64,000 nt of DNA from Hypericibacter terrae (GCF_008728855.1 NZ_CP042906.1:2480001-2544000); one strand, 5' to 3'. Numbered from the stretch's first letter, positions 1 through 9,465 are shown. The notes: generated from the letters alone by a model not told the origin. Made by a program: numbers and translations.

Positions 1-147
1 CAGCGGCGGCAAGGCGAGGGCGAACTCGATGGCGGCCGCCCCCGACTGGGCGCGGGCGAACCGGCGCAGGCCGAAGAAGGCCCTGGCAGCCCTTTTCGAG
101 ACCCGGGGCACAAAAATGCCACAGCAGATAAGTGTAAGTGGCGACAT
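1..147 (-). CDS. TadE/TadG-like pilus assembly protein, N-terminal fragment
   Basis: This reading frame runs off the left edge of the window, so only the first 49 codons are visible. The ATG at 147 is preceded by GGAAGG about 9 bases upstream, a good ribosome binding site. After about 30 basic and hydrophobic residues comes the segment RRFARAQSGAAAIEFALALP, the typical start of TadE/TadG-like minor pilins, where a short basic stretch and the G-A-A-AIEFAL motif lead into one transmembrane helix. It lies head to head with tadD, with only about 45 bases between the two start codons. Together with the Tad operon to its right this makes a TadE-type pseudopilin the best reading, but TadE, TadF and TadG cannot be told apart without the rest of the gene. 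An in-frame GTG at 111 is an alternative start. Confidence 0.7.
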   Translation of the reverse strand, partial: MSPLTLICCGIFVPRVSKRAARAFFGLRRFARAQSGAAAIEFALALPPL

Positions 148-192
148 GGGTTTTTACCTTCCGCTAACCATGGCGGGGATAGTGTTTGAGCC

Positions 193-1380
193 ATGCAGAC
201 CATTCCCCGCATCTGCGGTCATTTGCTGCCGGCGCTGAGCGTCGCGCTGGCGCTTTCCGCCTGCTCCAGCGGCGCCGAGCCGCCGACGGTAGTGTCGTCC
301 GCTGCGGTTGTTCGCGTGGCGGACATGACCCGCGACCAGGGCGATCTCACGAGCGCCGCTGGCCTCTATCAGAAGGCCCACGAGATCGATCCGACCGATC
401 CGAAGCCGCTCATCCAGCTCGGTCAGACCCTGGCGAAGATGGGGTCGCCCGGCGGTGCCGCGCAGGCCTTCCGTGCGGCGCTTCAGCTCGACGGCACCAA
501 CGCCGAGGCGCTGCGCGGCCTGGGCACCGCGATGCTCAACACCAACGACGCGGAAGGCGCCATCGCGCAATACGAGAAGGCGCTCGATACCGGCGAGGAT
601 TATCGCCTCTATAACGGCATCGCGGTCGCCTACGACATGCTCGGCGATCACGCCTCGGCCCAGACCTACTACCGGACGGCCCTGCAGCTCTCGCCCGGCA
701 ATCTCGAGCTCAACAACAATCTCGCCCTCTCGCTGGCGCTCGAGGGTCGCTACCAGGAGGCGATCCCGCTCCTGGAGCAGGCGGTCACCGATCCGATGGC
801 GACCGCGCGTTACCGCCAGAACCTGGCCTTCATCTACGGGCTCGCCGGCGAACGCGACCGCGCCCGCCAGCTGGCGGAACGCGATCTCGACGCCGCGACG
901 GTCGAGCGCAATATGACCTATTTCGAAGTGCTCAAGGGCATGAAGGACGATCGCACCATGGCGTCGGCCCTCGGTGCCCACTACGCCGACCAGAAGCTCC
1001 AGAACGCGCCCATCGCCGCCGTGCCCGAAGCCAACGGTGCGCCCGTCGTCCCGGCGCCCGAACCCGACAGCATCACGACGGCGCCGATCAATCAGAGCGA
1101 GCTGCAGCCCGCGATCACCCCGACGGGCAGCGTCGCGGCGCCCGCAATCGAGAGCAGCGGCATCACGACCCAGCCCGCGACGGTTCCGGTGACCGACAAT
1201 CCCCACGCCGAGCTGGAGAGCGGCGACGCACCCCTCGCCCTGGCGGGCGAGAGTGGGCCGTCGCCGAGCGGATATGGCATTCCCGTCGCGACCGAACCCC
1301 AGGCCGCGACTGGCGTCCCCGCGACGCAGCGCGCCGTCGGCAGCAACGGCCCGGCGCGCAACAGTGGCGATTATCGCTGA
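193..1380 (+). CDS. tadD: TadD-like TPR lipoprotein of the Tad pilus
   Basis: This 395-residue protein begins with a lipoprotein signal peptide ending in a lipobox (LSAC, Cys at about residue 24), so it should be anchored in the outer membrane. Residues about 50-270 are made of tetratricopeptide repeats, for example the stretches with GDLTSAAGLYQKAHEIDP and NDAEGAIAQYEKALDTGED. TadD lipoproteins of this kind are outer-membrane assembly factors that help the CpaC/RcpA secretin in Flp pilus export. The last 120 residues are rich in Pro, Ala and Thr, look disordered and have no recognisable domain, which is longer than in many TadD proteins. The gene is separate from and convergent with the main cpa/tad operon. 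Confidence 0.8.
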   Translation: MQTIPRICGHLLPALSVALALSACSSGAEPPTVVSSAAVVRVADMTRDQGDLTSAAGLYQKAHEIDPTDPKPLIQLGQTLAKMGSPGGAAQAFRAALQLDGTNAEALRGLGTAMLNTNDAEGAIAQYEKALDTGEDYRLYNGIAVAYDMLGDHASAQTYYRTALQLSPGNLELNNNLALSLALEGRYQEAIPLLEQAVTDPMATARYRQNLAFIYGLAGERDRARQLAERDLDAATVERNMTYFEVLKGMKDDRTMASALGAHYADQKLQNAPIAAVPEANGAPVVPAPEPDSITTAPINQSELQPAITPTGSVAAPAIESSGITTQPATVPVTDNPHAELESGDAPLALAGESGPSPSGYGIPVATEPQAATGVPATQRAVGSNGPARNSGDYR

Positions 1381-1391
1381 GCTTTTCATCG

Positions 1392-2375
1392 TCAATGCAT
1401 ATGCCTGAAGGCGTCGATCACCCGGAGGATGGCCGGGCCGATCAGCACGATGAAGAGCGGCGGCAGGATGAACACGATCATCGGCACCGTCATGAGCGCC
1501 GGCAGCCGCGCCGCCTTTTCCTCCGCCCGCATCATCCGTTCCTCGCGGAACTCGGCCGACAGCACGCGCAGCGACTGCGCCAGCGGCGTGCCGTACTTGT
1601 CGGACTGCAGCAGGTTGTTGACCATGCCGCGGATGCCCTTTGATTCGGTGCGCTGCGACAGATTGATCAGGGCCTGACGACGATCGGGCAGGAAGCCCAG
1701 CTCCAGCGAGGTGATCGCCAGCTCGTCGGCGAGCTCGGGGCAGGAGCGCCCGAATTCCTCCGACACGCGTTTCAGCGAGGCGTCCAGGCTGAGGCCGGCC
1801 TCGGCGCAGATCACCATCAGGTCGAGCGCGTCCGGCAGGCCTTTGCGGATCTTGTCTGCCCGCTTGATGATCGTGTTCTTCACGATGACGTCGGGGAGGA
1901 AAGCCCCCAGCAGCACGCTGCCCATGATGACTGCGAGGCGCGTCATCAGCGGCAGGTGATAGAGCTGCACGATCTGGAACAGGAACAGCGAGATGCCGCC
2001 GAAGACAAAGGGCAGCATCAGCTTCGCGAACAGGAACCGGACTAGCGCATCCGACGAGCGCCAGCCGGCCTTGGCGAGCTTGCGCTGCATCGCCTCGCTC
2101 TTGTTCGTGCGCAGGAGCTTGAAGCGGTCGACGAACTGCCGCATGCCGCCGGTCGAGAGCATGGAGCCGCGCTTGCGGTTGCCATGGACATAGTCGTGGC
2201 GCAGGGCCATGCGGCGCTGCGCCAGCTCTTTCAGCCGCCGGCCGCCGATCTCGCGGCGCAGGAAAGCGTGCCAGACCGCGACCACGGTGAGGAAGGCCGC
2301 AGCGCCCGCCATCATCGTGATCACGTCTTCCATCGTGACCCCGGGCGGCAGGTAGTCTTTGAGGCTGGGGCTCAT
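1392..2375 (-). CDS. tadC: Tad pilus inner-membrane platform protein TadC
   Basis: This is a type II secretion F-family protein of about 327 residues and the last gene of the cpa/tad operon. The start at 2375 (MSPSLKDYL) is chosen because it overlaps the tadB stop by four bases (ATGA), the same coupling seen elsewhere in the operon; a longer frame upstream overlaps tadB and has no family resemblance. Hydrophobic segments lie near the N-terminus, around residues 130-185 and at the extreme C-terminus. The central cytoplasmic part contains the T2SSF signature (LPDALDLMVICAEAGLSLD). With TadB it forms the membrane platform on which the CpaF ATPase drives pilus polymerisation. Confidence 0.88.
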   Translation of the reverse strand: MSPSLKDYLPPGVTMEDVITMMAGAAAFLTVVAVWHAFLRREIGGRRLKELAQRRMALRHDYVHGNRKRGSMLSTGGMRQFVDRFKLLRTNKSEAMQRKLAKAGWRSSDALVRFLFAKLMLPFVFGGISLFLFQIVQLYHLPLMTRLAVIMGSVLLGAFLPDVIVKNTIIKRADKIRKGLPDALDLMVICAEAGLSLDASLKRVSEEFGRSCPELADELAITSLELGFLPDRRQALINLSQRTESKGIRGMVNNLLQSDKYGTPLAQSLRVLSAEFREERMMRAEEKAARLPALMTVPMIVFILPPLFIVLIGPAILRVIDAFRHMH

Positions 2376-3364
2376 ATCTCGAACCTCACCATTTTCGCCA
2401 TGATGCCGATGCCCATGCCGTAGCAGACGAAGCCGCAAGCCAGCATCACCCAGCCGCGCGGGTCGGTGAACAGCGTCATCGCGTAGCGGTGGTTCTCGGC
2501 CATGATGATGCCGAACATCATGAAAGGCAGCGATCCGATGATCCAGGCGCTGGCCTTCGCTTCCGAGGACAGCGCCTTGATTTTGAGCTTCATCTGCCGG
2601 CGCCGGCGCAAGACCTGCGACAGGTTATCGAGCGTCTCGGCGAGATTGCCGCCGGTCTCCTGTTGGATGCCCAGCGTGATCGCGAAGAAGCGGTATTCCG
2701 GGATGTCGATCCGCGCCGACGCGGCCCAGAGCGCTTCCTGGAGCGTCATGCCGAAGGTGATCGAATCGGCGATCAGCCGGAACTCGATGCCGACGGGATC
2801 GGAGATTTCACGGCCCACCGCCTTGATCGATTCCGTGACCGGCAGACCGGAACGCAGGCCGCGCACGATCAGGTCGATCGCCTCGGAGAAATAGGCGTTG
2901 AACTGATTGAGCCGGCGGCGCCCCAGAAAGCCGATATAGAGATGGGGCAGCAGCAGGCCCAGCGTGACGCCGATGAGAAGGCAGGCGATCCCCGGCCATC
3001 CCAGCCCGAGCTTGGTGCCGGCGCCCGCGACGGCGGCGATCAGGATGCAGGCCAGCGCGTACTGGCCCAGCGAGATGTTCTTGCCGGTGCGCGACAGGCG
3101 CTGGCGGATCTTGGTGGGGTTGGGCAGCACCGCGCGCGCCAGGCGCTCGAACAAGGGCAGGGGCTCGCTCGGGTCGCGACGGACCGAGAGCGCTTCCTGC
3201 TCCTGCATCCGGTTGCTCATACCCTGGGCGCGCTTGAGCCGGCGCTGCATCTGGCGCCGGTCCTTCGCGCCGGACAGCAATGCCACGAACAGCATGCCGA
3301 CCGAGATCAGGCCCAGCACGAAGGCGCCGATCAGGAGGTGGGTGAGCTGGATCTCGCCGCTCAT
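2372..3364 (-). CDS. tadB: Tad pilus inner-membrane platform protein TadB
   Basis: This 330-residue T2SSF-family membrane protein pairs with TadC. An N-terminal transmembrane helix (about residues 8-30) is followed by a basic cytoplasmic region, a hydrophobic pair around residues 105-150, and the T2SSF domain with FSEAIDLIVRGLRSGLPVTE and QQETGGNLAETLDNLS. Two C-terminal hydrophobic segments close the protein. It overlaps tadA by four bases upstream and tadC by four bases downstream, so the three are probably translationally coupled. Confidence 0.9.
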   Translation of the reverse strand: MSGEIQLTHLLIGAFVLGLISVGMLFVALLSGAKDRRQMQRRLKRAQGMSNRMQEQEALSVRRDPSEPLPLFERLARAVLPNPTKIRQRLSRTGKNISLGQYALACILIAAVAGAGTKLGLGWPGIACLLIGVTLGLLLPHLYIGFLGRRRLNQFNAYFSEAIDLIVRGLRSGLPVTESIKAVGREISDPVGIEFRLIADSITFGMTLQEALWAASARIDIPEYRFFAITLGIQQETGGNLAETLDNLSQVLRRRRQMKLKIKALSSEAKASAWIIGSLPFMMFGIIMAENHRYAMTLFTDPRGWVMLACGFVCYGMGIGIMAKMVRFEI

Positions 3365-5082
3365 ATGACCTCCAGCAGCGCCCGGTCGAGGCCGAAATAG
3401 GCGGCCTTGGGCGTGAAATGCGGCCGCAGGCCGGAGGACTTGAACTGGCCGCGCAGCTTGCCGTCCGGCTCTTCGCCTTCGAACTCGTAGGTGAAGAGAT
3501 CCTGGGTGATGATCACGTCGCCTTCCATGCCGACCACCTCGACGACGTGGGTGATGCGGCGCATGCCGTCGCGCATGCGGCTGATCTGGACGATGAGGTC
3601 GATGGCGGCGGAGACCTGGGTGCGCACCGCCTTGGCCGGCAGGTTGATGCCAGCCATGCCGACCATGTTCTCGAGGCGGGTCAGCGCCTCGCGCGGCCGG
3701 TTGGCGTGGATGGTCGACATGGAGCCTTCATGGCCGGTGTTCATGGCCTGGAGCATGTCGACCGCCTCGGAGCCGCGTACCTCGCCGAGGATGATGCGGT
3801 CGGGGCGCATACGCAGGGCGTTCTTGACGAGATCGCGCATGGTGATCTCGCCTTCGCCCTCGAGATTGGCGGGGCGCGTCTCGAGGCGGACCACATGGGG
3901 CTGCTGCAGCTGCAGCTCGGCCGCGTCCTCGATGGTGACGATGCGGTCGCCATTGTCGATCATCTGCGACATGGCGTTGAGCAACGTCGTCTTGCCCGAA
4001 CCGGTACCGCCGGAGATCAGGATGTTGAGCTTGGCGCGCGAGGCGATCTTCAACACGGTCGCCAACGCATCCGAGATGTTCTTCTGGCGGGCCATCACGT
4101 CGAGCGTGATGCCTTTCTTGGAGAACTTTCGGATGGAGATGCTGGGCCCGTCGATCGCCAGCGGCGGAATGATGATGTTGACGCGGCTGCCGTCCATGAG
4201 GCGTGCGTCGCACAAGGGCACGGACTCGTCGACGCGGCGTCCAACCTGGGACACGATGCGCGTGGCGACGTTCATCACATGCTGATTGTTGCGGAACTTG
4301 ATGTCGGTCACGACCAGCTTGCCGCCGCGCTCGACATAGACCTGGTTCGGGCCGTTGACCATGATGTCGGTTACGGTCTCATCCGCCAGCAGCGGCTCGA
4401 GCGGGCCTAGGCCCAGCATGTCGTCCAGCAGGAGCTCGGTCAGGTCGCGCTGCTCGCGTTGATTGAGGCGGATCTTCTGCTCGGTCAGCACCTCCTGGGC
4501 GATCTGCGCCACCTGGCGGCCGAGTTCGCCGCGCTCGAGCTTGATGGCGGCGGCGAGGTCGATCCGTTCCACCACCAGGGCCTGGATCTTGTCCTTGGCG
4601 ACTTCGATATGCCGCGATCCCGCGACCTTTCGCTCGGGCGTCTTGGGCGTCAGCGATTCAGCGGTCGATTGCGGCCGCAAGGCCGGCTGCGGCTCCTGCG
4701 TCGGCTCTTGTGCCGGTGCCGGTCGGGGCGAGGAGCCGGGATCGGCGGCGAGGGTGTCCTGGACAACGGCTTCGACGTCGCCCGCCGCGGCCGGCGACAG
4801 GGAAGTGCCGGCCTTCATCTCGGCCGCTGCCAGCAGATTGGTCATCAGCTGCGCGATGAGGTTGCGCCGTTCGAGCAGGTTCAGCGGAATCTGGCGGCCA
4901 TCCAGCACAGTCGTGACAGCCTGGCCGACCTCGATCGCCAGGCTCTGGCGCGAGAGAGTCAGCACATCGCGGCCGGCGAAGAACCGATCCACGACTGGGT
5001 GCAGCTCTTGGGCGATGCGCGCGATAAGCTCCGAGCCGCGCGGGGCCGGAGCGGCGCGATCACGGGCGCCGTCGGGAGCCAT
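3361..5082 (-). CDS. cpaF: Tad pilus assembly ATPase CpaF/TadA
   Basis: This 573-residue protein is a secretion ATPase of the GspE/VirB11 superfamily, CpaF/TadA group, which powers Flp pilus assembly from the cytoplasm. The Walker A motif GGTGSGKTTLL lies near residue 357. It is followed by the Asp box around TIEDAAELQLQQPHVVRLE, the Walker B region (RPDRIILGEVRGSEA) and the His box GHEGSMSTIHANRP. The first 160 residues are a longer than usual Pro/Ala/Gln-rich extension. Only three bases separate the start from the cpaE stop. Confidence 0.93.
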   Translation of the reverse strand: MAPDGARDRAAPAPRGSELIARIAQELHPVVDRFFAGRDVLTLSRQSLAIEVGQAVTTVLDGRQIPLNLLERRNLIAQLMTNLLAAAEMKAGTSLSPAAAGDVEAVVQDTLAADPGSSPRPAPAQEPTQEPQPALRPQSTAESLTPKTPERKVAGSRHIEVAKDKIQALVVERIDLAAAIKLERGELGRQVAQIAQEVLTEQKIRLNQREQRDLTELLLDDMLGLGPLEPLLADETVTDIMVNGPNQVYVERGGKLVVTDIKFRNNQHVMNVATRIVSQVGRRVDESVPLCDARLMDGSRVNIIIPPLAIDGPSISIRKFSKKGITLDVMARQKNISDALATVLKIASRAKLNILISGGTGSGKTTLLNAMSQMIDNGDRIVTIEDAAELQLQQPHVVRLETRPANLEGEGEITMRDLVKNALRMRPDRIILGEVRGSEAVDMLQAMNTGHEGSMSTIHANRPREALTRLENMVGMAGINLPAKAVRTQVSAAIDLIVQISRMRDGMRRITHVVEVVGMEGDVIITQDLFTYEFEGEEPDGKLRGQFKSSGLRPHFTPKAAYFGLDRALLEVI

Positions 5083-5085
5083 GCG

Positions 5086-6327
5086 CTACTCCTTGCGGCG
5101 GCGCCACAGGCTCCATCGCCGCTTTTCTGTTGAAACGTGCCCGAGGCGTCCCGCCAATTGGCGCAGCGCAGCGGTTGTCTTGCTTGACGGCACGGCAGCA
5201 GAAAGCGGTTTGCCGGCGCTGGCTGCCTGCTGCGCGGCCTTTGGATCCTCTGGGAGGAGGAGGTCGACCTTGCGTCCCAGCGCACGCTCGAACTCCGCTC
5301 GGGCCAGGGCGGCGTCCTTGTGGACGCTGCGATTTGCGACGACCATGAGCCGGGCACTGCTGGCGACCTGCTGGATCTGTCCGTTGATGCGGATCGCGTC
5401 GCGCAGACCCGCCAGCGTGAAATCGGTGACCAGGATGATGTCCGTCGCCGCCGCCAGAACCCGCGGGCGGGCCCGGATCGCGCTGCGCGGCAGGTCGATG
5501 ACGATGCATTCGGACTGGCGTTTGATCGCATCGAGCAGGATGGTCACGCCCGAGGCGTCGTAATGCACGTCTTCCTCGACCGATTCCTCGGCCGCCATGA
5601 CGTGAAGATGCTCCCCGACTTTCACGGAAGCGCTGCTGATGAAGAGGCTGTCGATGCGCGCCGGATGCTCCAGCGCCTCGCGCAGGCCCCGGGTCGGCTC
5701 GATATCGAGAGCCAGGGCCACGGTGCCGTTCTGCAGATCGAGATCGAGCAGAGTCGTCGGGCGCTTCTGTTCCTGCGCCAACAACCAGGCGCAATTGACC
5801 GCGATCAGGCTCGAGCCGACGCCGCCGCGCGAGCCGATGACCGTGATGATGCGACGGCTGTCGCTCGCGCTGGTCCCGGCTGTGGGCTGTGTGATCCGGT
5901 TGATCGTGGCGGTCAGGGCCTTGTCCGTGATCGGCTTGACCATATAGTCGGCGACGCCTGCCTCGATCACCTCGTGATAGAACTGGACGTCGTTGACGTT
6001 GCCGATGGCGATGACCTTCGTGTCGTCCATGAAGGCGGCCACGATCGGCAACAGCGCGTTGAGGGGCTTGGGCGCGTCGGTGACGTCGACGATCAGCAGG
6101 CCGGGCGCCGCGTTCTCAGTCAGGAACTCCAACGCCTCGCGGCTACCGCCGTCGCGGACTTGCGACTTGCCGAAGAGCTGCTTGGCGACATTGCTCATTA
6201 CGCCGTGGGTCTGGTTATCGGCGACGAACGCGATGCAGTCCAGGCGCTGCGAATTGGCAGGCTTGGGAGCCGAGGCGGCCTTGGCCGCTTCGTCTTTCTT
6301 GGGGCGCTTTTTGGCGAGGTTCAACAT
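5086..6327 (-). CDS. cpaE: Tad pilus localisation protein CpaE/TadZ (receiver-like plus MinD-like)
   Basis: This 413-residue protein has an N-terminal response-regulator-like domain (about residues 28-150; LLIVDVTDAP, YMVKPITDKAL) and a C-terminal ParA/MinD-type ATPase domain. The nucleotide loop near residue 165 is VIGSRGGVGSS: the usual deviant Walker A lysines are replaced by Arg and Ser, as is common in CpaE/TadZ proteins, so full ATPase activity should not be assumed. Proteins of this family place the Tad machine in the cell, often at a pole. The C-terminus is strongly basic (RRWSLWRRRKE). Confidence 0.88.
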   Translation of the reverse strand: MLNLAKKRPKKDEAAKAASAPKPANSQRLDCIAFVADNQTHGVMSNVAKQLFGKSQVRDGGSREALEFLTENAAPGLLIVDVTDAPKPLNALLPIVAAFMDDTKVIAIGNVNDVQFYHEVIEAGVADYMVKPITDKALTATINRITQPTAGTSASDSRRIITVIGSRGGVGSSLIAVNCAWLLAQEQKRPTTLLDLDLQNGTVALALDIEPTRGLREALEHPARIDSLFISSASVKVGEHLHVMAAEESVEEDVHYDASGVTILLDAIKRQSECIVIDLPRSAIRARPRVLAAATDIILVTDFTLAGLRDAIRINGQIQQVASSARLMVVANRSVHKDAALARAEFERALGRKVDLLLPEDPKAAQQAASAGKPLSAAVPSSKTTAALRQLAGRLGHVSTEKRRWSLWRRRKE

Positions 6328-6338
6328 TGCGGGGGCCG

Positions 6339-7004
6339 TTAGTCGGTCGTGCTCTGCGTTACCGGCGCATAAGTCTGGCCGGCGCGGTAACGCTGGATGG
6401 AAAGGGACTGGCCCTCGGCGTCGGCCGGCGGCAGGGCGCGGCCCTGGTTGAGGTCGTTCGGATTTTCGAGCATGAGCCCCAGGTCGATCGCGTTCGCGCA
6501 GCCGGGATTGAGGATCGGCCGCATCTCATGATCGAGCTGGATGGGTGCGTTGTAACCGGGGCAGGCGATCGGGGCGACCTGGGCCTTCATCGCCACGACC
6601 GCGACCTGATCCGCATTGCCGCCCTGCATCGGGGGCGCCAGATCGACGATGAGGCCGCGCGCGGCCAGGACCCGGCGCACTTCGCCCATGCGGTCCGCCA
6701 GCAACCCGGCATCGGTGCCTTCCGGCGCGTTCGGCTTCACCGTCACCCGGGTGCCCGAGGTGATGCTTTGACGGTTGAGGAAATCGAGCAGCGAGGCTTT
6801 CTCGGCGCCGGGCAGAGCGGCCGAGCGCGGCGGAAAGCTGACAGGATGCGTCAGCGCCACCGTCTGCACCCGGGGCTCGACCGCCGGCGTCGCCTGCTTC
6901 CAGGTCGCAACGGTGATGAGGCGGTCCTGTTGCTCAGCTTCACAGCCCTGCAGGGCCGGGCTGAGGATCAAGGCGGCGAGAAGTGCGAGTGCGGAGCGGT
7001 TCAT
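6339..7004 (-). CDS. cpaD: Tad pilus lipoprotein CpaD
   Basis: This 221-residue protein starts with a lipoprotein signal (MNRSALALLAALILSPALQGC, lipid-modified Cys near residue 21). The rest matches the CpaD pilus biogenesis family: a central region with LPGAEKASLLDFLN resembles an OmpA-like arrangement, and the C-terminal CPGYNAPIQLDHEMRP... PGCANAIDLGLMLENPNDL is the family hallmark. It sits between the secretin gene cpaC and cpaE, the standard position. It probably assists secretin assembly at the outer membrane. Confidence 0.88.
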   Translation of the reverse strand: MNRSALALLAALILSPALQGCEAEQQDRLITVATWKQATPAVEPRVQTVALTHPVSFPPRSAALPGAEKASLLDFLNRQSITSGTRVTVKPNAPEGTDAGLLADRMGEVRRVLAARGLIVDLAPPMQGGNADQVAVVAMKAQVAPIACPGYNAPIQLDHEMRPILNPGCANAIDLGLMLENPNDLNQGRALPPADAEGQSLSIQRYRAGQTYAPVTQSTTD

Positions 7005-7030
7005 GGGAGGTCTCGGTTCCTGGGCCGCGA

Positions 7031-8455
7031 TTACTGGACGACGAAGCCGACGGGGCCATTGGCGCCGACGGCAGGGACGGGGGCGCCGTTGGCAGTCGGC
7101 TGGTCGCCGACGGAAACCCCGGTGCCCGAGCCATAGGCGAGCTTCTGGCTGCCTTCGCTGCCGGTGGTGGCGTCGGTGGGAGCGGCCAGGCGTGGTGCCG
7201 AGACCGGCTGCACGATATAGGGCGTGACCAGGATCACGAGCTCGCTCTCCTGGCGCTGGAACTTGTCGGACTTGAAGAGGTCGCCGAGAATCGGGATATC
7301 ACCCAAGCCCGGGACCTTGTCGGCGTCGACGCGCTGGTTGTTCTGGATCAGGCCGGCGATCGCGAAGCTTTGGCCGCTGGCCAGCTCGACAGTCGTCTCG
7401 GCGCGCCGCGTTGTCAGGGCGGGAATGACGAAATCGCCTATTCTCACGGCGCCGTCATTGGTAAGCGCGCTCACCTCTGGCGCCACGCGCAGGCTGATAC
7501 GACGGTCGCCGAGCAGGGTCGGCGTGAAGGAGAGGCTGACACCGAACTTCTTGAACTGAACCGTGATGACGCTGGTATCGGCGGCTTGCGGCACCGGAAT
7601 GGGGAACTCGCCGCCGGCGAGGAAGCTTGCGGTTTCGCCGGAGAGGGCCGTCAGGTTCGGCTCGGCCAGAACGGAGACCAGTCCTTCGGTCGAGAGCGCA
7701 TCGATCAACGCGTTCAGATCGACTGCACCGTTGCTGTAGGAGATCGGGAAGCCGGTCGCGGTTTGCGCCACCGAGCCCAGCTTGACCATGTTGCTGGCGA
7801 AGGCCGGCGTCACCATGCCGAAGGCGAAGCCTGCCGTGCTGACCGCCATGTTCCAGTCGATGCCGAGCTGCTTCACCACGCTGCGCGAGACTTCCGCGAC
7901 GCGAACCCTGAGATTGACCTGGTTGGCGGCGGTGACGGCGAGATGATCGATCACTTCCTCGCCCTGGCTCAGGAAGCGGGTCGTCAGCCGGCGGGCATCC
8001 TCGGCCTCGGCCGCGGTCGCGACCGCGCCGTCCAGCACGATGCCGGCGTCGACCGAGTGCGGGGTGACGTCGCCGTCGGGGACCACGCGTTTCAGCTCTT
8101 CGGTCAGGCGCGACAGGTTGTGCGCCACCACGATCGTCGAGCTGAGCAGAACCTTCTCGTTCTCGTCGACCGCATAGAGCGTGGTTTCGCCGGGCTTCTT
8201 GCCGAGGACATAGATCAGCCGCGGCGACTTGACTGCGACGTCGGCAATCTCCGGATTGGCGACGAAGACCGAGGCCGCCGGCGTGTTGATCCGCAGCAAC
8301 GTTCCCTCGTTCCGCTCGATCTGGATCTTGGCGCCGGTGACGGCGACCTGCTCCTGCGCGGAGACAGGCATGACCGCGCCAAAGGCGACGGCGGCCAAGG
8401 CCGCCATGCCGAAGACCAGTCGCTGCAACAGGGAGCGCATTGCGGGGCCTTTCAT
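7031..8455 (-). CDS. cpaC: Tad pilus outer-membrane secretin CpaC/RcpA
   Basis: This 474-residue protein is the type II/III secretin through which the Flp pilus passes the outer membrane. A Sec signal peptide ends near VMPVSAQE. It is followed by the pilus-secretin N-terminal domain (EGTLLRINTPAASVFVANPE), a BON-like segment (around DAGIVLDGAVATAAEAE) and the secretin core with VNLRVRVAEVSRSVVKQLGI and VPGLGDIPILGDLF, both diagnostic. The start at 8455 overlaps the cpaB stop by four bases. A second in-frame ATG at 8440 has AAAGG about eight bases before it and is a plausible alternative. Confidence 0.92.
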   Translation of the reverse strand: MKGPAMRSLLQRLVFGMAALAAVAFGAVMPVSAQEQVAVTGAKIQIERNEGTLLRINTPAASVFVANPEIADVAVKSPRLIYVLGKKPGETTLYAVDENEKVLLSSTIVVAHNLSRLTEELKRVVPDGDVTPHSVDAGIVLDGAVATAAEAEDARRLTTRFLSQGEEVIDHLAVTAANQVNLRVRVAEVSRSVVKQLGIDWNMAVSTAGFAFGMVTPAFASNMVKLGSVAQTATGFPISYSNGAVDLNALIDALSTEGLVSVLAEPNLTALSGETASFLAGGEFPIPVPQAADTSVITVQFKKFGVSLSFTPTLLGDRRISLRVAPEVSALTNDGAVRIGDFVIPALTTRRAETTVELASGQSFAIAGLIQNNQRVDADKVPGLGDIPILGDLFKSDKFQRQESELVILVTPYIVQPVSAPRLAAPTDATTGSEGSQKLAYGSGTGVSVGDQPTANGAPVPAVGANGPVGFVVQ

Positions 8456-9456
8456 TGGTCGAAGGTCAATTGCTGCACCGCGCTGCCCTGGACCACCTGC
8501 ACCTGCACGGTGGATTTGCGGCCCAGCAGCCGGCTGACTTCGCTGTCGAAGGTGTAGGTCTTGCCGCGGATCGGCGGCGTGTCGTCGTCGACGGGTTCCG
8601 GAAGTGCCGATTCCGCGGGCTTGGAAACGCTGTCGTCGCCGGGGTCGCCGGCAAGCGTTTCCTCGCTCTCCCGTGCGGCTGTCGTATCCGGGGGCGTCCC
8701 CGGTTGCAGGCTGGCGATCGCGGGCGTCTGCTCGGCGGGGTCCTTCGCCAGGCTGCGCAGGCTGAACTGGACGCGCCCGATCTCGCCGATGACGGCGATC
8801 ATTTCCGCCTGCTTGGGCGTGACCTCGAGCGTCGCGACCTTGCCGGAGACCGGCTGCCCCTTGATGTCATCCAGGGTCTGATCGATCGCCAGGATGCGGA
8901 TATTCTCGAGCACCGTCTCGGTGGCGTGGCGGTCCTGCTTGCTGGCTTCGGTATTCGCTTCGGCCGGCAATGTCTGGGTCAGCAGCATGTCGACCCGGTC
9001 GCCCGGCAGCATCATGCCGGCGATTCCGGTGACTTCGCCCACGCCGATCGAGATCGCGCGCATGCCGGGCTTCAGCACCGCGGCGAGGAAGCCGCGTTCG
9101 CCCGGCTTCACGACCGCCGTCGCCTGCAGCGGCTCGCCGATGGCGACGCCGCGCCGGATGACGGCGCCGACGAAGTCCTCGACCTTGAACTGGGACTGCG
9201 CGAAGAAGGCGGGCGTGATGGCATTCTGCGGCCAGGCCTGCCACTTCAGATGCTCGGGCTTGAGCAGGGTGCCGGTCGGCAGATCCGCCGCGGCCACCAG
9301 GATCATGCTGTCGGCCGCGGGCAGGGGTGCCGCCACTTCGGCAACGGCCGGCTGGTCGGCGGGCTTGCGGGCGCTCAGCACGCCGCGGGTGATATAGGCG
9401 GCCGTGCCGGCGATGAGCAGGGCCGCAATGAGCAGGATCACGCTGCGTGCCGACAT
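8452..9456 (-). CDS. cpaB: Tad pilus assembly protein CpaB/RcpC
   Basis: This 334-residue protein has one N-terminal membrane anchor (SVILLIAALLIAGTAAYI) followed by a SAF domain (about residues 50-115; LVAAADLPTGTLLKPEHL) and an RcpC/CpaB domain with MMLPGDRVDMLLTQ. CpaB proteins are periplasmic partners of the CpaC secretin. The C-terminal 100 residues are acidic and Pro-rich and then end in a short ordered segment (KSTVQVQVVQGSAVQQLTFDQ-like tail). It lies second in the operon, nine bases after cpaA. Confidence 0.9.
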   Translation of the reverse strand: MSARSVILLIAALLIAGTAAYITRGVLSARKPADQPAVAEVAAPLPAADSMILVAAADLPTGTLLKPEHLKWQAWPQNAITPAFFAQSQFKVEDFVGAVIRRGVAIGEPLQATAVVKPGERGFLAAVLKPGMRAISIGVGEVTGIAGMMLPGDRVDMLLTQTLPAEANTEASKQDRHATETVLENIRILAIDQTLDDIKGQPVSGKVATLEVTPKQAEMIAVIGEIGRVQFSLRSLAKDPAEQTPAIASLQPGTPPDTTAARESEETLAGDPGDDSVSKPAESALPEPVDDDTPPIRGKTYTFDSEVSRLLGRKSTVQVQVVQGSAVQQLTFDQ

Positions 9457-9465
9457 GGGAACACC

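Noticed and set aside
154-1395. Long minus-strand frame opposite tadD
   Set aside because: It mirrors the TPR gene and has the Arg/Gly/Asp-rich composition typical of antisense frames in GC-rich DNA.
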